Assembly: GCA_020848545.1 (NCBI GenBank)
Contig: JADLHZ010000072.1
Coordinates: 34,372-98,371, forward strand
Reading direction: 5' to 3'
DNA from: Deltaproteobacteria bacterium
GTDB lineage: Bacteria; Myxococcota; JADLHZ01
Length of the DNA: 64,000 nucleotides
The notes under the pieces are model-generated. The model made no database searches. It was given only the letters and a program-made list of their open reading frames with translations, and was not told where the DNA came from. Position 1 is the stretch's first letter. The number at the start of each line of letters is the position of its first letter. Shown piece by piece: positions 16,137-24,970 of this stretch. Made by a program: the position numbers and the translations under genes.

Positions 16137-17039
16137 TTATCCCACTTTTTTCTTGGCGACGGCGACGTCGTTGAGCTTCGCCAGCACCTCACCGACGAAG
16201 GTCTCGTAGGCAACGGCGACTTTACTGGCCTTGTCGAAGTCGTAGATCGTCTTCCCCTCGAGCTGCGCCCGCGGGGCGGCGGTACCGACCGGGATCTCGG
16301 TGTCGAAGACCAGGCTGCCGAACATGTCGTGCAGCGACTGCTCCATCGTCGTGTTCAGCGACTTGTTCCGCCGGTCGACGCGCGTCGGCAAGACGCCGAG
16401 CACGTTCAGGCGGTGGCCGAGGCGCGCCGCGATGGTCTCGACGGTCTGCAAGATGTCGCCCACCCCTTCGAGCGAGAGCACGGTGAGGTCGCTCGGCACG
16501 ATCAAGTGATCGGCGGCGAGCAGCGCGTTCAGCGTGAGGTTGCCGAGGTTCGGCGGGCAATCGAAGACGATGTAGTCGTAGTGCGTGCGCGTGATCTCGA
16601 TGGCGCTGCGCAGGATGAACTCTTTGCCGATCTTCGTCGCGAGCAGGCTCTCGGTATCGTTCAGCGTCTTGTCGGAAGGCGTCAGGTGCAAGTCGTCGAC
16701 GCTCGTCGCGTAGGCGGCCTCCATCAGCTCGCGCGCCCTCGTGCGATCGCCGAGGAGGAGCTGCGAGATCGTCGGCAGGTCGGTCGGGACGACGGAGCGA
16801 AATGCGGTGGCGATGTGCGCCTGCGAGTCGAGGTCGACGAGCAGCACGCGCTTGCCGGCGAGCTTCGCGAGGCCTGCGGCGAGGCTGACGGCCGTCGTCG
16901 TCTTGCCAACGCCGCCCTTCGACGCCGCGATCGCGAGCACGCGCGCGCGCCGGTGTCCGCGCTCCAAAGTAGAACCGCCGGCACCAGGGACGAAGCGCTT
17001 CAACCTCTCGGTCAACATCGATCGTAGATCACTCGCCAT
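16137..17039 (-). CDS. ParA/MinD-family ATPase
   Basis: 300 residues from ATG 17039 (a start at 17090 would add 17). Deviant Walker A KGGVGKTTTAVSL, the switch Asp in VLLVDLDSQAH, and Walker B YIVFDCPPNLG are all present, so it is an active-type ParA-like ATPase. The C-terminal half matches ParA/Soj (VLGVLPTRVDRRNKSLNT and FDTEIPVGTAAPRAQLEGKTIYDFD). No ParB gene is adjacent and there are no parS-like sites that I can see. It may position something other than the chromosome. Orphan ParAs are common in myxobacteria. Confidence 0.92.
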   Translation of the reverse strand: MASDLRSMLTERLKRFVPGAGGSTLERGHRRARVLAIAASKGGVGKTTTAVSLAAGLAKLAGKRVLLVDLDSQAHIATAFRSVVPTDLPTISQLLLGDRTRARELMEAAYATSVDDLHLTPSDKTLNDTESLLATKIGKEFILRSAIEITRTHYDYIVFDCPPNLGNLTLNALLAADHLIVPSDLTVLSLEGVGDILQTVETIAARLGHRLNVLGVLPTRVDRRNKSLNTTMEQSLHDMFGSLVFDTEIPVGTAAPRAQLEGKTIYDFDKASKVAVAYETFVGEVLAKLNDVAVAKKKVG

Positions 17040-17149
17040 GCGTCGTATCCCTCCGACACGCACGCTAAGGGAGAAGCGCCCGGCGATCAATCACAATGTG
17101 TAAAGTTTATGACGTCGAGATTTCGCTACGTCGGGACGCGCTGCGACGA

Positions 17150-18625
17150 CTACGGAGGAGATTCGCGCACGGCCGCGTCTTCGTCGAACGACGGCTTCTC
17201 CGGCACCATCTCGTCCGGGTCGAGCTCCTGCAGCTCGATGATGAACTCGACGCGGCGGTTGATCGCGCGGCCACGCGGCGTGCTGTTCGAGGTCTTCGGC
17301 TTGCGGAAGCCGTAGCCTTCGGACTTCAAGCGCGAGCCGGCGACACCATGTGACGTGAGGTAGCGCAGCACGCTGAACGCGCGGCGCGTGGACAAGTCGA
17401 TGTTATAGCTATCGGTGCCGACGTTGTCGGTGTGGCCGTCGATGCGGATCAAGCGCAGGCGCGGGTTCTTCTTGATGATCTCGACCACCTTGTCGAGCAG
17501 CGGGAACGAGAGCGCGTTGATCTTGTCCGAGTCGAACTCGAAGTAGACCTTGTCGTTGATCGCGATCTTCTCGCGCGTGATCTCGACCTTCGGCTCGATC
17601 GGCGGCGGCGGGGGCGGCGGCGGTGCGGGCGCCGGTACCGGCTCGATGATCACGGGCTCGGGCTCGGGCTGCGACGCCGGCTCGGGCTTCTTCTTCTTTT
17701 GCGGCGAGAACGCGAGGCCGGCGAGCACGCGAAACTGCGGCGCGCCGTAGCCCGTCGTGATGCCGGTGCCGGCGCCGACGTTGATCAGGAACCAGCCGGC
17801 GCGAATCTTGAGGCCGGCGAGCGCGTCGATCGGCGCTTCGTCGAGCGAGATGCGGCTCACACCATCGGCACGCGCTTTGGGAAAGCCCATGGCGCCATAG
17901 ATCTCGACGCCGGCCGTCAGCAGGTTCTTCACGATCTCGTAGGACAGGTGCGCGCCCCACACGAGCTCGTGGCCAAAGACGATGTTGTCGAGCGTCGCCG
18001 GCGCGCGCAGGCGGATGCCGACATCGATGCCCGTGTTGAAGCGATCTTCGACCGCACGAAAGTTCGCCATCAAGCGCGGCACGCCGGTGACGGTCTGCTC
18101 GCCGGTGAAGTTCGCCTTGCTGCCGGTGGGAAACGTGAGCATCACCGCGGCGCCCAAGTGCACGTGCTCGGTGTTCAGAAACTGCACCTTCGGTTGCAAA
18201 CGCAGATCGCCGAAGGTGACGTTCGCGAGCGCCTGCGCCGGCTCGGTCGGTGTCGCGGGCAGGCCGGCGCCGCTCTGAAACGGCGTGAACGGGATGCCGA
18301 CGCCGATCTCGAGGATCTCGAACAACGCGAGCGCGCCGACGACGTCGACCGCGAGCTGATGCGAGACGACCTCGCGATCGAAGGTGGTGGTGCCGTCCGC
18401 GTTCAGGCGGAAGCGAACGAGCGGCGCGCGGGCGTAGTTGAGCCACAGCGCGGCGTAGGGCTCCAAGTGGTAGCCGACCTCGCCGTACTCGCGGCTGAAG
18501 AAGCCCTTGGGACCAGGCGTCGGGTTGAAGAGCTGAATGTTGTTTCCGCGCGCGGCGGTCTGCGCCATGGCCGGCGAGGTGACGCCGATCACGAGGAGCA
18601 GGCTGCAGGCACAGGCGCGAAGCAT
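17150..18625 (-). CDS. OmpA-family outer membrane protein
   Basis: 491 residues from ATG 18625 (the open frame extends 11 codons further). Signal peptide MLRACACSLLLVIGVTSPAMAQ. Residues about 25-300 look like a beta-barrel with repeated aromatic strands. A Pro-rich linker (PAPAPPPPPPPP) leads to a C-terminal OmpA domain about 345-465: YFEFDSDKIN, RLIRIDGHTDNVGTDSYN, then LSTRRAFSVLRYL. The peptidoglycan-binding Asp and Arg of the family are present. Role: anchoring the outer membrane to the cell wall. It shares a 151-base divergent intergenic region with the large unknown protein. Confidence 0.93.
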   Translation of the reverse strand: MLRACACSLLLVIGVTSPAMAQTAARGNNIQLFNPTPGPKGFFSREYGEVGYHLEPYAALWLNYARAPLVRFRLNADGTTTFDREVVSHQLAVDVVGALALFEILEIGVGIPFTPFQSGAGLPATPTEPAQALANVTFGDLRLQPKVQFLNTEHVHLGAAVMLTFPTGSKANFTGEQTVTGVPRLMANFRAVEDRFNTGIDVGIRLRAPATLDNIVFGHELVWGAHLSYEIVKNLLTAGVEIYGAMGFPKARADGVSRISLDEAPIDALAGLKIRAGWFLINVGAGTGITTGYGAPQFRVLAGLAFSPQKKKKPEPASQPEPEPVIIEPVPAPAPPPPPPPPIEPKVEITREKIAINDKVYFEFDSDKINALSFPLLDKVVEIIKKNPRLRLIRIDGHTDNVGTDSYNIDLSTRRAFSVLRYLTSHGVAGSRLKSEGYGFRKPKTSNSTPRGRAINRRVEFIIELQELDPDEMVPEKPSFDEDAAVRESPP

Positions 18626-18776
18626 CTTCTTACACTTTCTCAGGATGAGTATCGGCAAGAAGCCCGAATGTTTGCGGGGATTTGCCTCTTCGCGTGAAAG
18701 CGCACCCTCGGTTGCGCCTGCGAAGAATGGCGTCGACGAGCGTCTTCTGGGACAACGAACCCAGGAGATCGATCAT

Positions 18777-21203
18777 ATGGTGGGCGACGCAGGGCGGGCA
18801 GCACCGAAGGTTCAGCCGTTTCAGCTGAATTTCGATCAGGTCAAAGAGCTCGATAAGAAGGACGGCAAAGACGGCCGCGTCACCATCGATGGCGACAAGG
18901 GCGTCACGATCAAGCCGAAGAACGATCAAGTCGGCGACGAGAAGTTCTTCGCGTTCGTGAAGGATCTCTACCCGAAGCTGACCGACAAGCAGATTCGCGA
19001 GTCGGAGGTGCTCAAGCAGAAGAAGTCGGACTGGAACAACCAGCGGCCCACCTACTTCCCCGCCGCGCTCGATCTCGATCCGCCGAAGCGGACGAACAAG
19101 GAGGAAGCGAAGCCCGCCGACAAGCCGAAGCCGGCGGACAAGAAGCCGGCGGGCAAGGATGCGATCGCTGCGAAAAACGTGGACGACTTCGGCAAGCACG
19201 TCGGCGAGTACGCCGCGAAGAACAAGCCTCCCGCGGACAAGAAGAGCCCCGAGTACGAGAAGTGGCGCCACGGCGCGGCCAAGGATGAAGGCGCGTGGCT
19301 GGCAGGACGTCTCGGTGAGAAGAACGGCGCCCCAGATGAGACCGTCGCGCTGATCAAGAAGCGCAAAGACTATTCGCCGCAGTTCTTCCCGACGCTGATC
19401 AAGGACAGCGACGATCCGAAGGTGCGCTCGACGATCGTCGACAGCAGCTGGAAGTGTCTCAGTGACAACGAGAAGCTCGGTGTCATCGCCGAGATGGCGA
19501 AGAAAGCGATCGATCCCAACCTCGCCGTCAACAGCGATCTGCTGACCATCCAGGCGATGTTCGGTCGGTCCTCGGTTGCGGAGCTCGGGCCGCTCGTCGA
19601 GGAGGCGATCAAGAACGGCCTCCCGATCGACAGCCTCCTCGCCGGCGCCGACGCGACGACACAAGACAAGATCTGCGAAGCGTACGCGAGACGCATCGCG
19701 AACAAAGATCCGACTGGCACCGTAACGAAGCTCCTCGACGCCTACGACAAGGACCCCGACTTTCAGAAGCTGTGCAAAGAGGCGACGCCGCCGATCACGA
19801 AGGAGGACATCTATCGCCTCGTCGCCGGCAACGACGTGCACCGAGGCCGCGATGGAAAACCTTCGCCGATCGAAGCCTTCATGAAGAAAGCGGACAGGTC
19901 GCCGGCAGACAAGGCGATGAACCGCGCGGCGGCGCTGATTTGTGCCGGCGAGGCGGAAGGGGCGCGCTTCAACTCCCAGGTCGCCGACGCCTACGCCAAA
20001 GGCGGCACCGCGAAGGATTCGAAGGAGACGAAGGGGAATCGCGAGGCCTTCGCGATGCAGGCGAAAAAGTACGCAGACATCGCCGCGCTCGACGACCGGG
20101 GTGCGACCGCCTTCGCGAAGCGCGGCGGGCAGGCGCCGAAGCAAGCCGACGCGCCGAAGCAAGCCGACGCGCCGAAAGACCAAGCGCCGGCGAAGCCCAC
20201 CGCGGCGTCGCTCTGGGAGACGGCGCTCGCCAACCCGACGACCGACGCCGGCAAAGCCGCGCTGAAGGATCTTCGCGACTCCGGAAAGCTCGATGACTTC
20301 GTCTCGAAGGGCTTGAAGACCAAGCCCGACGCCACGGCGAAGCTGCTCGCGAGCTCGCCCGAGATGGTCGACTGGACAGTGAAGCAGCTGGGCAAGGATC
20401 GCACCTTCGCCGACAACATGGTGCGCGGCTTCGAGGAGAAGGGCGTCAGCCGCGATCATCCGTCATTCGAGGCGCTGTTCACCGCCGCGATGGGCGACGC
20501 CGCGGCGCGCGAAGAGCTGCTCGACTTCGCGCAGAACGGCGGGCCGAAGACCGAGAAGGCGCTCGGTGTGTTGACGCAGATCTTCCTCGAACAAGATCCG
20601 GCGGCGAAGGGCGCGCTCACCCACGCGAAGACCGCCAAAGACTTCGCGGTGAAGTACGGGCCGGAGGTGACGAAGACTGGGCTCGTCGTCAGCCAAGAAG
20701 GATCGCCGGCGGCCCTGCTCGCTGGGCAATCACCGGCGGTGACGAAGCCAGACCTCGACAGCTGGTTCGCGACGGGCGTGATGCCGGACTCCGTGCGCAG
20801 GTTCCTCGCGAAGGTCGAGAAGGGCCCGCGCACGGACGCCGAGCTGGCGCTCGCCAAAGAGATGGTCGATGTCGCCGGCAAGCTGTTCGCCGAGCGCGGC
20901 GAGCAGCTGAAGAAGTCGCCGAAAGCGGTCGACCACGACCTCGCGCAGTGGGGCTCGATGAAGGACCACGCGAAGTACAAGAAGGGCTCACCGAGCTCGG
21001 GCGTACGCAACTATCCGGATCAGGTGAAGGACCACGCCGACAAGCTCGCGAAGATCCAGCCGAAGAGGGCAGACGCGCCGAAAGCCGACGCAGCACCGGT
21101 CGATCCGAAGGCGAAGAAAAACGATGCCGGCGCGCCGCAAGTGCTCCCGCCACCGATGGACGATGGCATCGGCAAGAGCGGGAAGCCCACGGTCGAGGCC
21201 TGA
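18777..21203 (+). CDS. Large charged helical protein, function unknown
   Basis: 808 residues from ATG 18777, chosen because AGGAG lies nine bases upstream; an earlier ATG at 18645 is in frame but lacks a good Shine-Dalgarno. No signal peptide. It is Lys/Ala/Asp-rich with short low-complexity blocks (KPADKPKPADKKPAGKD and a doubled APKQADAPKQAD). Otherwise it is composed of predicted helices. The style (long N-terminal unstructured part, then helical repeats) resembles the protein at 61908-63866, but I do not see clear homology. No recognised domain. The N-terminal VQPFQLNFDQVKELDKKD region is the only segment with a defined look. Function unknown. Confidence 0.75.
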   Translation: MVGDAGRAAPKVQPFQLNFDQVKELDKKDGKDGRVTIDGDKGVTIKPKNDQVGDEKFFAFVKDLYPKLTDKQIRESEVLKQKKSDWNNQRPTYFPAALDLDPPKRTNKEEAKPADKPKPADKKPAGKDAIAAKNVDDFGKHVGEYAAKNKPPADKKSPEYEKWRHGAAKDEGAWLAGRLGEKNGAPDETVALIKKRKDYSPQFFPTLIKDSDDPKVRSTIVDSSWKCLSDNEKLGVIAEMAKKAIDPNLAVNSDLLTIQAMFGRSSVAELGPLVEEAIKNGLPIDSLLAGADATTQDKICEAYARRIANKDPTGTVTKLLDAYDKDPDFQKLCKEATPPITKEDIYRLVAGNDVHRGRDGKPSPIEAFMKKADRSPADKAMNRAAALICAGEAEGARFNSQVADAYAKGGTAKDSKETKGNREAFAMQAKKYADIAALDDRGATAFAKRGGQAPKQADAPKQADAPKDQAPAKPTAASLWETALANPTTDAGKAALKDLRDSGKLDDFVSKGLKTKPDATAKLLASSPEMVDWTVKQLGKDRTFADNMVRGFEEKGVSRDHPSFEALFTAAMGDAAAREELLDFAQNGGPKTEKALGVLTQIFLEQDPAAKGALTHAKTAKDFAVKYGPEVTKTGLVVSQEGSPAALLAGQSPAVTKPDLDSWFATGVMPDSVRRFLAKVEKGPRTDAELALAKEMVDVAGKLFAERGEQLKKSPKAVDHDLAQWGSMKDHAKYKKGSPSSGVRNYPDQVKDHADKLAKIQPKRADAPKADAAPVDPKAKKNDAGAPQVLPPPMDDGIGKSGKPTVEA

Positions 21204-21206
21204 TCC

Positions 21207-22886
21207 TCAGCCGAGCTGCGCATCCAACGCTTGGCGCGCCTTCTGAACGTGCGTCTTCGCCTCTTCGAACAACCCGGCCGCGTCCTTCGTCACGCGCTTC
21301 TTGAACGCGTCGTCGGTCACCGACGGCAGGTTGATCCGCACGTTGTAGTACGCGCCTTCGAGCGCCGTCATCGCCGCGAGCGCGCCGACGCCCGCGTCGC
21401 TTTGAGACGCCTTGAAGCCCTTCTCGGCGAGCACCGCGTTCAGCTTCAGCGCCGCGAGCGACAGCCGCATCACCTCGAGCGGCACGAGCGTCGCGCCTTG
21501 GTTCGCTTTCTCCATCGCCTGCGTGCGCGTCGCTTGCTCGTCGGCGTGCGCCTTCGGCAAGCGCATCGCGTCGAGCACGGCGTTGAACGCGTCGGTGTCG
21601 TCGTCGATCGCGAAGAGCAGCTTCTGCTTCAACGCCTGCGCGTCGGCGCCGAGCTTCGCTGCCTCGTCACGCACATTCGCGTAGTCCTTCTTCTGCGCCG
21701 TGATCGCCGCGACCATGCTGCCGAGCGCGGCGGCCAACGAGCCCATCAGCGCCGCCACGCTGCCGCCGCCGGGCGCAGGCGAGTCGGTCGACAACTGATC
21801 CGCAAATTGCGCGACGCTCATCGCCGCGAGCCGCCGCGGCTTTTGGATCCGGAGCTCGATCACCTTCTTGTCGATGTCGAAGGGCGCGATCTCGTTGAGG
21901 CCGAGGCTGCGTACGGCGATCTCCATCGCCTCGCGCTCCGGCACGAACGTGGGCTTGCCCATCTTCTGCAGGAAGTGCTTGCCGGCGGAGACGAGCTCGT
22001 CCTTCGGAATGAGGCCGACGAGCTCGCTGCCGGTGACGCGCGCGCCGATCATCTGCGCCTGCCGCTCGCACTCGTCGAACGCTTTGGCGACGCCGCACGC
22101 GCCGAGGTCGGTGAGGTTCATCGACACCTGCGCGCAGCCGTAGGTGTCGATCACCCAGCCGGTCGCCTTCACCGACCTGAGCGTGCCGGCGACCATCACC
22201 TTGGCGCCCTTGTCGTCGAGCACGAACGCGCCGCTCGCGTCTTTCTTCGCGCGGCCGCTCTCGCGAATGTTGAACGCGATCTCGTTCGCGAGCTTCTTGT
22301 CGCGGGTGTTCAGGTTTACGTTGTAGGCGACGAGGAAGGGCCGCGCTCCGATGACGCTCGCGCCGGAACGCTGCTGCGCTTCGCCGAAGGAGGCCGGACC
22401 GTAGTCCGGACGCCACGCAGGATCGGCCAGCTTCGCGGCGAGGCCCTCGTACTCGCCCTTCCTGATGTCGGCGAGGTTCCTGCGCTCGGGCTTCGTCGCC
22501 GCGGCCTCATATAAATAGACGGGGATCAGAAGCTCCTTGCCGACCCGCTCGCCGAGCTTCTTCGCGAGCAGAACGCAGTCTTCCATCGACATGCCGGCGA
22601 TCGGGATGAAGGGCGTGACGTCAGTGGCGCCGATCCGCGAATGCGCGCCTTTGTGCTGTCGCATGTCGATCAGCTCTTTGGCGCGCTTCATGAGCTGAAA
22701 CGCCGCTTCGCTGACCACGTCCGGCGCGCCGACGAAGGTGAAGACGGTACGGTTCGTGTCGGCGCCGGGATCGACGTCGAGCAACGACACGCCGCTCACC
22801 GCTTCCACCACCTTGGCGAGCTCGGCGAGGACGGCTTTGTCACGACCTTCGCTGACGTTCGGGACGCATTCGACGAGGGCACTCAT
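21207..22886 (-). CDS. Bifunctional glutamate formimidoyltransferase-cyclodeaminase
   Basis: 559 residues from ATG 22886 (an upstream extension to 22937 is not native). N-terminal formimidoyltransferase about 1-330: ECVPNVSEGRD, VDPGADTNRTVFTFVG and HKGAHSRIGATDVTPFIP are diagnostic. C-terminal cyclodeaminase about 350-559: SPAPGGGSVAALMGSLAAAL and the terminal MTALEGAYYNVRIN helix. The fusion matches the animal FTCD layout; many bacteria have these as separate genes or only one. It transfers the formimidoyl group from formimidoylglutamate (histidine degradation) to tetrahydrofolate and then deaminates it. No hut genes are nearby. Confidence 0.95.
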   Translation of the reverse strand: MSALVECVPNVSEGRDKAVLAELAKVVEAVSGVSLLDVDPGADTNRTVFTFVGAPDVVSEAAFQLMKRAKELIDMRQHKGAHSRIGATDVTPFIPIAGMSMEDCVLLAKKLGERVGKELLIPVYLYEAAATKPERRNLADIRKGEYEGLAAKLADPAWRPDYGPASFGEAQQRSGASVIGARPFLVAYNVNLNTRDKKLANEIAFNIRESGRAKKDASGAFVLDDKGAKVMVAGTLRSVKATGWVIDTYGCAQVSMNLTDLGACGVAKAFDECERQAQMIGARVTGSELVGLIPKDELVSAGKHFLQKMGKPTFVPEREAMEIAVRSLGLNEIAPFDIDKKVIELRIQKPRRLAAMSVAQFADQLSTDSPAPGGGSVAALMGSLAAALGSMVAAITAQKKDYANVRDEAAKLGADAQALKQKLLFAIDDDTDAFNAVLDAMRLPKAHADEQATRTQAMEKANQGATLVPLEVMRLSLAALKLNAVLAEKGFKASQSDAGVGALAAMTALEGAYYNVRINLPSVTDDAFKKRVTKDAAGLFEEAKTHVQKARQALDAQLG

Positions 22887-22960
22887 GAGTCGGGTCTCCT
22901 TTGCCGGGGCGCGAGCTATGACTTTTCTTCTGACCAAGGCTAGGGCAAACTGGAAAAACT

Positions 22961-23353
22961 GTGGGTGCGGTGACTTACGACGAAGGGAAGTGGCCGCTCC
23001 TGCGCGTGGTGATGCCCGGCGCCATCAACGACGCCGAGCTCGACGCCCACCACTCGAAGCTCTCGCAGTACATCCATCGCGGACAGATGATGGGCATGGT
23101 CGTCGACTCTCGGCAGATGCCACCGCTCACGCCAGAAGCCAGGAAGCGCACGAGTGAGTTCATCAAGACGCACTCGAACGTCGCCAAAGACAACGTCGCC
23201 GCGATCGGGCTCGTTCACGCGTCGGCGATCCAGACGCACGTGCTCACGGCGATCCTGTGGATCGTGAAACCGCCGGTGCTGATCAAGGTGTTCAACAACG
23301 TCGACAGCGCCGAAGAGTGGGTCAACGAGAAGCTGTCGGCGCGCAAGGTCTAG
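22961..23353 (+). CDS. Small STAS/SpoIIAA-like protein
   Basis: 130 residues from GTG 22961. Soluble, with the order strand (LLRVVMPGAIND), helix, VVDSRQMPPLTPEARKRTSEF, strand (AAIGLVHASAIQ), helix, strand (VLIKVFNNVDS), helix (AEEWVNEKL). This is the STAS/SpoIIAA-like arrangement, as found in small myxobacterial proteins of unknown role. Its layout is close to that of 1617-2120 and of the C-terminal region of the kinase at 5841-7292. No Ser in the SpoIIAA phosphosite position can be firmly identified. It is followed by two copies of the dispersed GC-rich repeat. Confidence 0.7.
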   Translation: MGAVTYDEGKWPLLRVVMPGAINDAELDAHHSKLSQYIHRGQMMGMVVDSRQMPPLTPEARKRTSEFIKTHSNVAKDNVAAIGLVHASAIQTHVLTAILWIVKPPVLIKVFNNVDSAEEWVNEKLSARKV

Positions 23354-23356
23354 CGG

Positions 23357-23403
23357 CTCCCCGGTCCCTTTTCGAACGAAGAACGCTCCCCGGTCCCTTT
23401 TCG
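23357..23403 (+). repeat. Two dispersed copies of the CTCCCCGGTCCCTTTTCG repeat
   Basis: CTCCCCGGTCCCTTTTCG occurs at 23357-23374 and again at 23386-23403, 29 bases apart. The same 18-base unit core is repeated six times at 11498-11659, so it belongs to a dispersed intergenic family. A degenerate inverted copy follows at 23471-23499. Confidence 0.8.
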
Positions 23404-23470
23404 ATGTTGACCGATCGGTCAGGACTGTGGCAACGAATCGACTCCCGAGTAGACGCTCTTGCAATGGCTC

Positions 23471-23499
23471 GCGAAAGGGGCCAGGGACCGGGCACGGAG
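23471..23499 (-). repeat. Degenerate inverted copy of the same repeat, forming part of a ribosome-binding site
   Basis: Read on the minus strand this segment is CTCCGTGCCCGGTCCCTGGC followed by CCCTTTCGC, i.e. the repeat core with inserted bases. On the plus strand its end supplies GGAG six bases before the ATG of the next gene (23506), so the repeat may supply that gene's Shine-Dalgarno sequence. Confidence 0.45.
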
Positions 23500-23505
23500 T
23501 GACGC

Positions 23506-24954
23506 ATGGACAAGATGACCGAGCTGCAACAGAACCCGACCGTTCGTAAGATCGTCTCGAAGCTGCCGCTGCCGATCAAGCTGCCAACGCTCGTCCGCAG
23601 AAACGCCGAAACCGACGCATTGCGCCCGCTCCTCGGCCGCCGCGTCTTGCTCACGCTCGCGGGTGCAGAGTCGGCGCCGATCGTGCGCAGCCTCTCGGAC
23701 CTCGGCGCCGGCTTCATCCTCGTCGGCCCAGAGTCGCACGTGCACGGCGCCGCCGACATCGCGCGCAGCGCCGGCCGCCCGACCGCGCTGGCGAGCGGCA
23801 CCGACGCCGCCGCCGTCACCCAGGCGTTGCAGGCGAGCGATCCGGTCGACGCGTTGATCCTCGAGGTCAACGCGTTCGGCGGCCCGAAGCAGCTGTTCCA
23901 GCTCCTGCAACCGAACCTGCAAAAGCTCGCCAAGCACTGCCGCGTCCTGCTCGTCAGCCGCCTGTCGAAGAAGCCGAGCGTGGAAGAAGAGGCAAACGCC
24001 GAGGCCGTCATCGGCTTCGTGAAGTCCTTCGCGCGCGAAGTCGGCACCCGCGCGATCACCGCGAACGCGATCGAGATCCACCACGGCTGCAAGCCCGAGG
24101 CGATCGCGTCGGCGCTGTCGTTCTTCGCGAGCGACCGGGCGCGCTACGTGACGTCACAGCGCGTGAAGCTCACCGCGACCGAGAGCGAAGTGGGCGGTCT
24201 CTCCTTGCAAGGCGAGCACGCCGTCGTCACCGGCGGCGCCCGCGGCATCGGCGCCGCGATCGCCCAGGTCCTCGCCCGCCAAGGCGCCGCGATCACCATC
24301 GTCGATCTCCCGAACGCGCGCGACGCCGGCAGCGAGGTCGCCGCGAAGATCGTGAAGGGCGGCGGCAAAGCCCACTTCCTGCCGGCCGACGTCACCAACG
24401 CAGCCGAGATCAGCGAGATGCTGAAGCACGCGTCGGCGCTGCTCGGCGAAGCCACCGTGCTCGTAAACAACGCCGGCATCACCCGCGACAAGACCTTCGC
24501 GAAGATGGCAGTCGAGAAGTGGAACCAAGTCATCGAGGTGAACTACGAAGCCGCGGTCAAGACGACCGAAGCGTTCCTCGCGCTGCGCGGCGCTTCGCAG
24601 CGGCCGGCGTCCGTCGTCTACCTGAGCTCGGTCGTCGGCATCGCGGGAAATTTCGGCCAGACGAACTACACTTTGTCGAAGGCCGCAGTCATTGGCCACG
24701 TGCGCGCGCTCGCTCGGGAGCTGAAGAACAAGGGCGTCCGCGTCAACGCGATCGCGCCGGGCTTCATCGACACCGTGCTGACCCGCGAAGTGCCGCTCTT
24801 GAACCGCGAGATGGGCAAACAGTTGATCACGCTCTTGCAAGCCGGCGAGCCGGAAGACATCGCGGAGATCGTCGCATTCTTCGCGTCGCGAGCGGCGGCG
24901 GCGGTGAGCGGAGAGACCTTGCGCGTCGACGGCGGCATGTTCATCGGCGCCTAG
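23506..24954 (+). CDS. FabG4-like short-chain dehydrogenase (3-oxoacyl reductase)
   Basis: 482 residues, twice the size of ordinary FabG. The C-terminal half (about 215-482) is a complete SDR: TGGARGIGAAIA (NAD(P)-binding), NNAG, Ser in VVYLSSVVG, and YTLSKAAVIG with the catalytic Tyr/Lys. The N-terminal half is a degenerate Rossmann-like region lacking the glycine motif. This two-domain arrangement is that of the high-molecular-weight FabG4 group, which reduces 3-oxoacyl-CoA/ACP. It is 16 bases upstream of the acyl-CoA dehydrogenase gene, so it probably heads a fatty-acid operon with the thiolase. Confidence 0.93.
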   Translation: MDKMTELQQNPTVRKIVSKLPLPIKLPTLVRRNAETDALRPLLGRRVLLTLAGAESAPIVRSLSDLGAGFILVGPESHVHGAADIARSAGRPTALASGTDAAAVTQALQASDPVDALILEVNAFGGPKQLFQLLQPNLQKLAKHCRVLLVSRLSKKPSVEEEANAEAVIGFVKSFAREVGTRAITANAIEIHHGCKPEAIASALSFFASDRARYVTSQRVKLTATESEVGGLSLQGEHAVVTGGARGIGAAIAQVLARQGAAITIVDLPNARDAGSEVAAKIVKGGGKAHFLPADVTNAAEISEMLKHASALLGEATVLVNNAGITRDKTFAKMAVEKWNQVIEVNYEAAVKTTEAFLALRGASQRPASVVYLSSVVGIAGNFGQTNYTLSKAAVIGHVRALARELKNKGVRVNAIAPGFIDTVLTREVPLLNREMGKQLITLLQAGEPEDIAEIVAFFASRAAAAVSGETLRVDGGMFIGA

Positions 24955-24970
24955 TCATCAGGAGACCACC

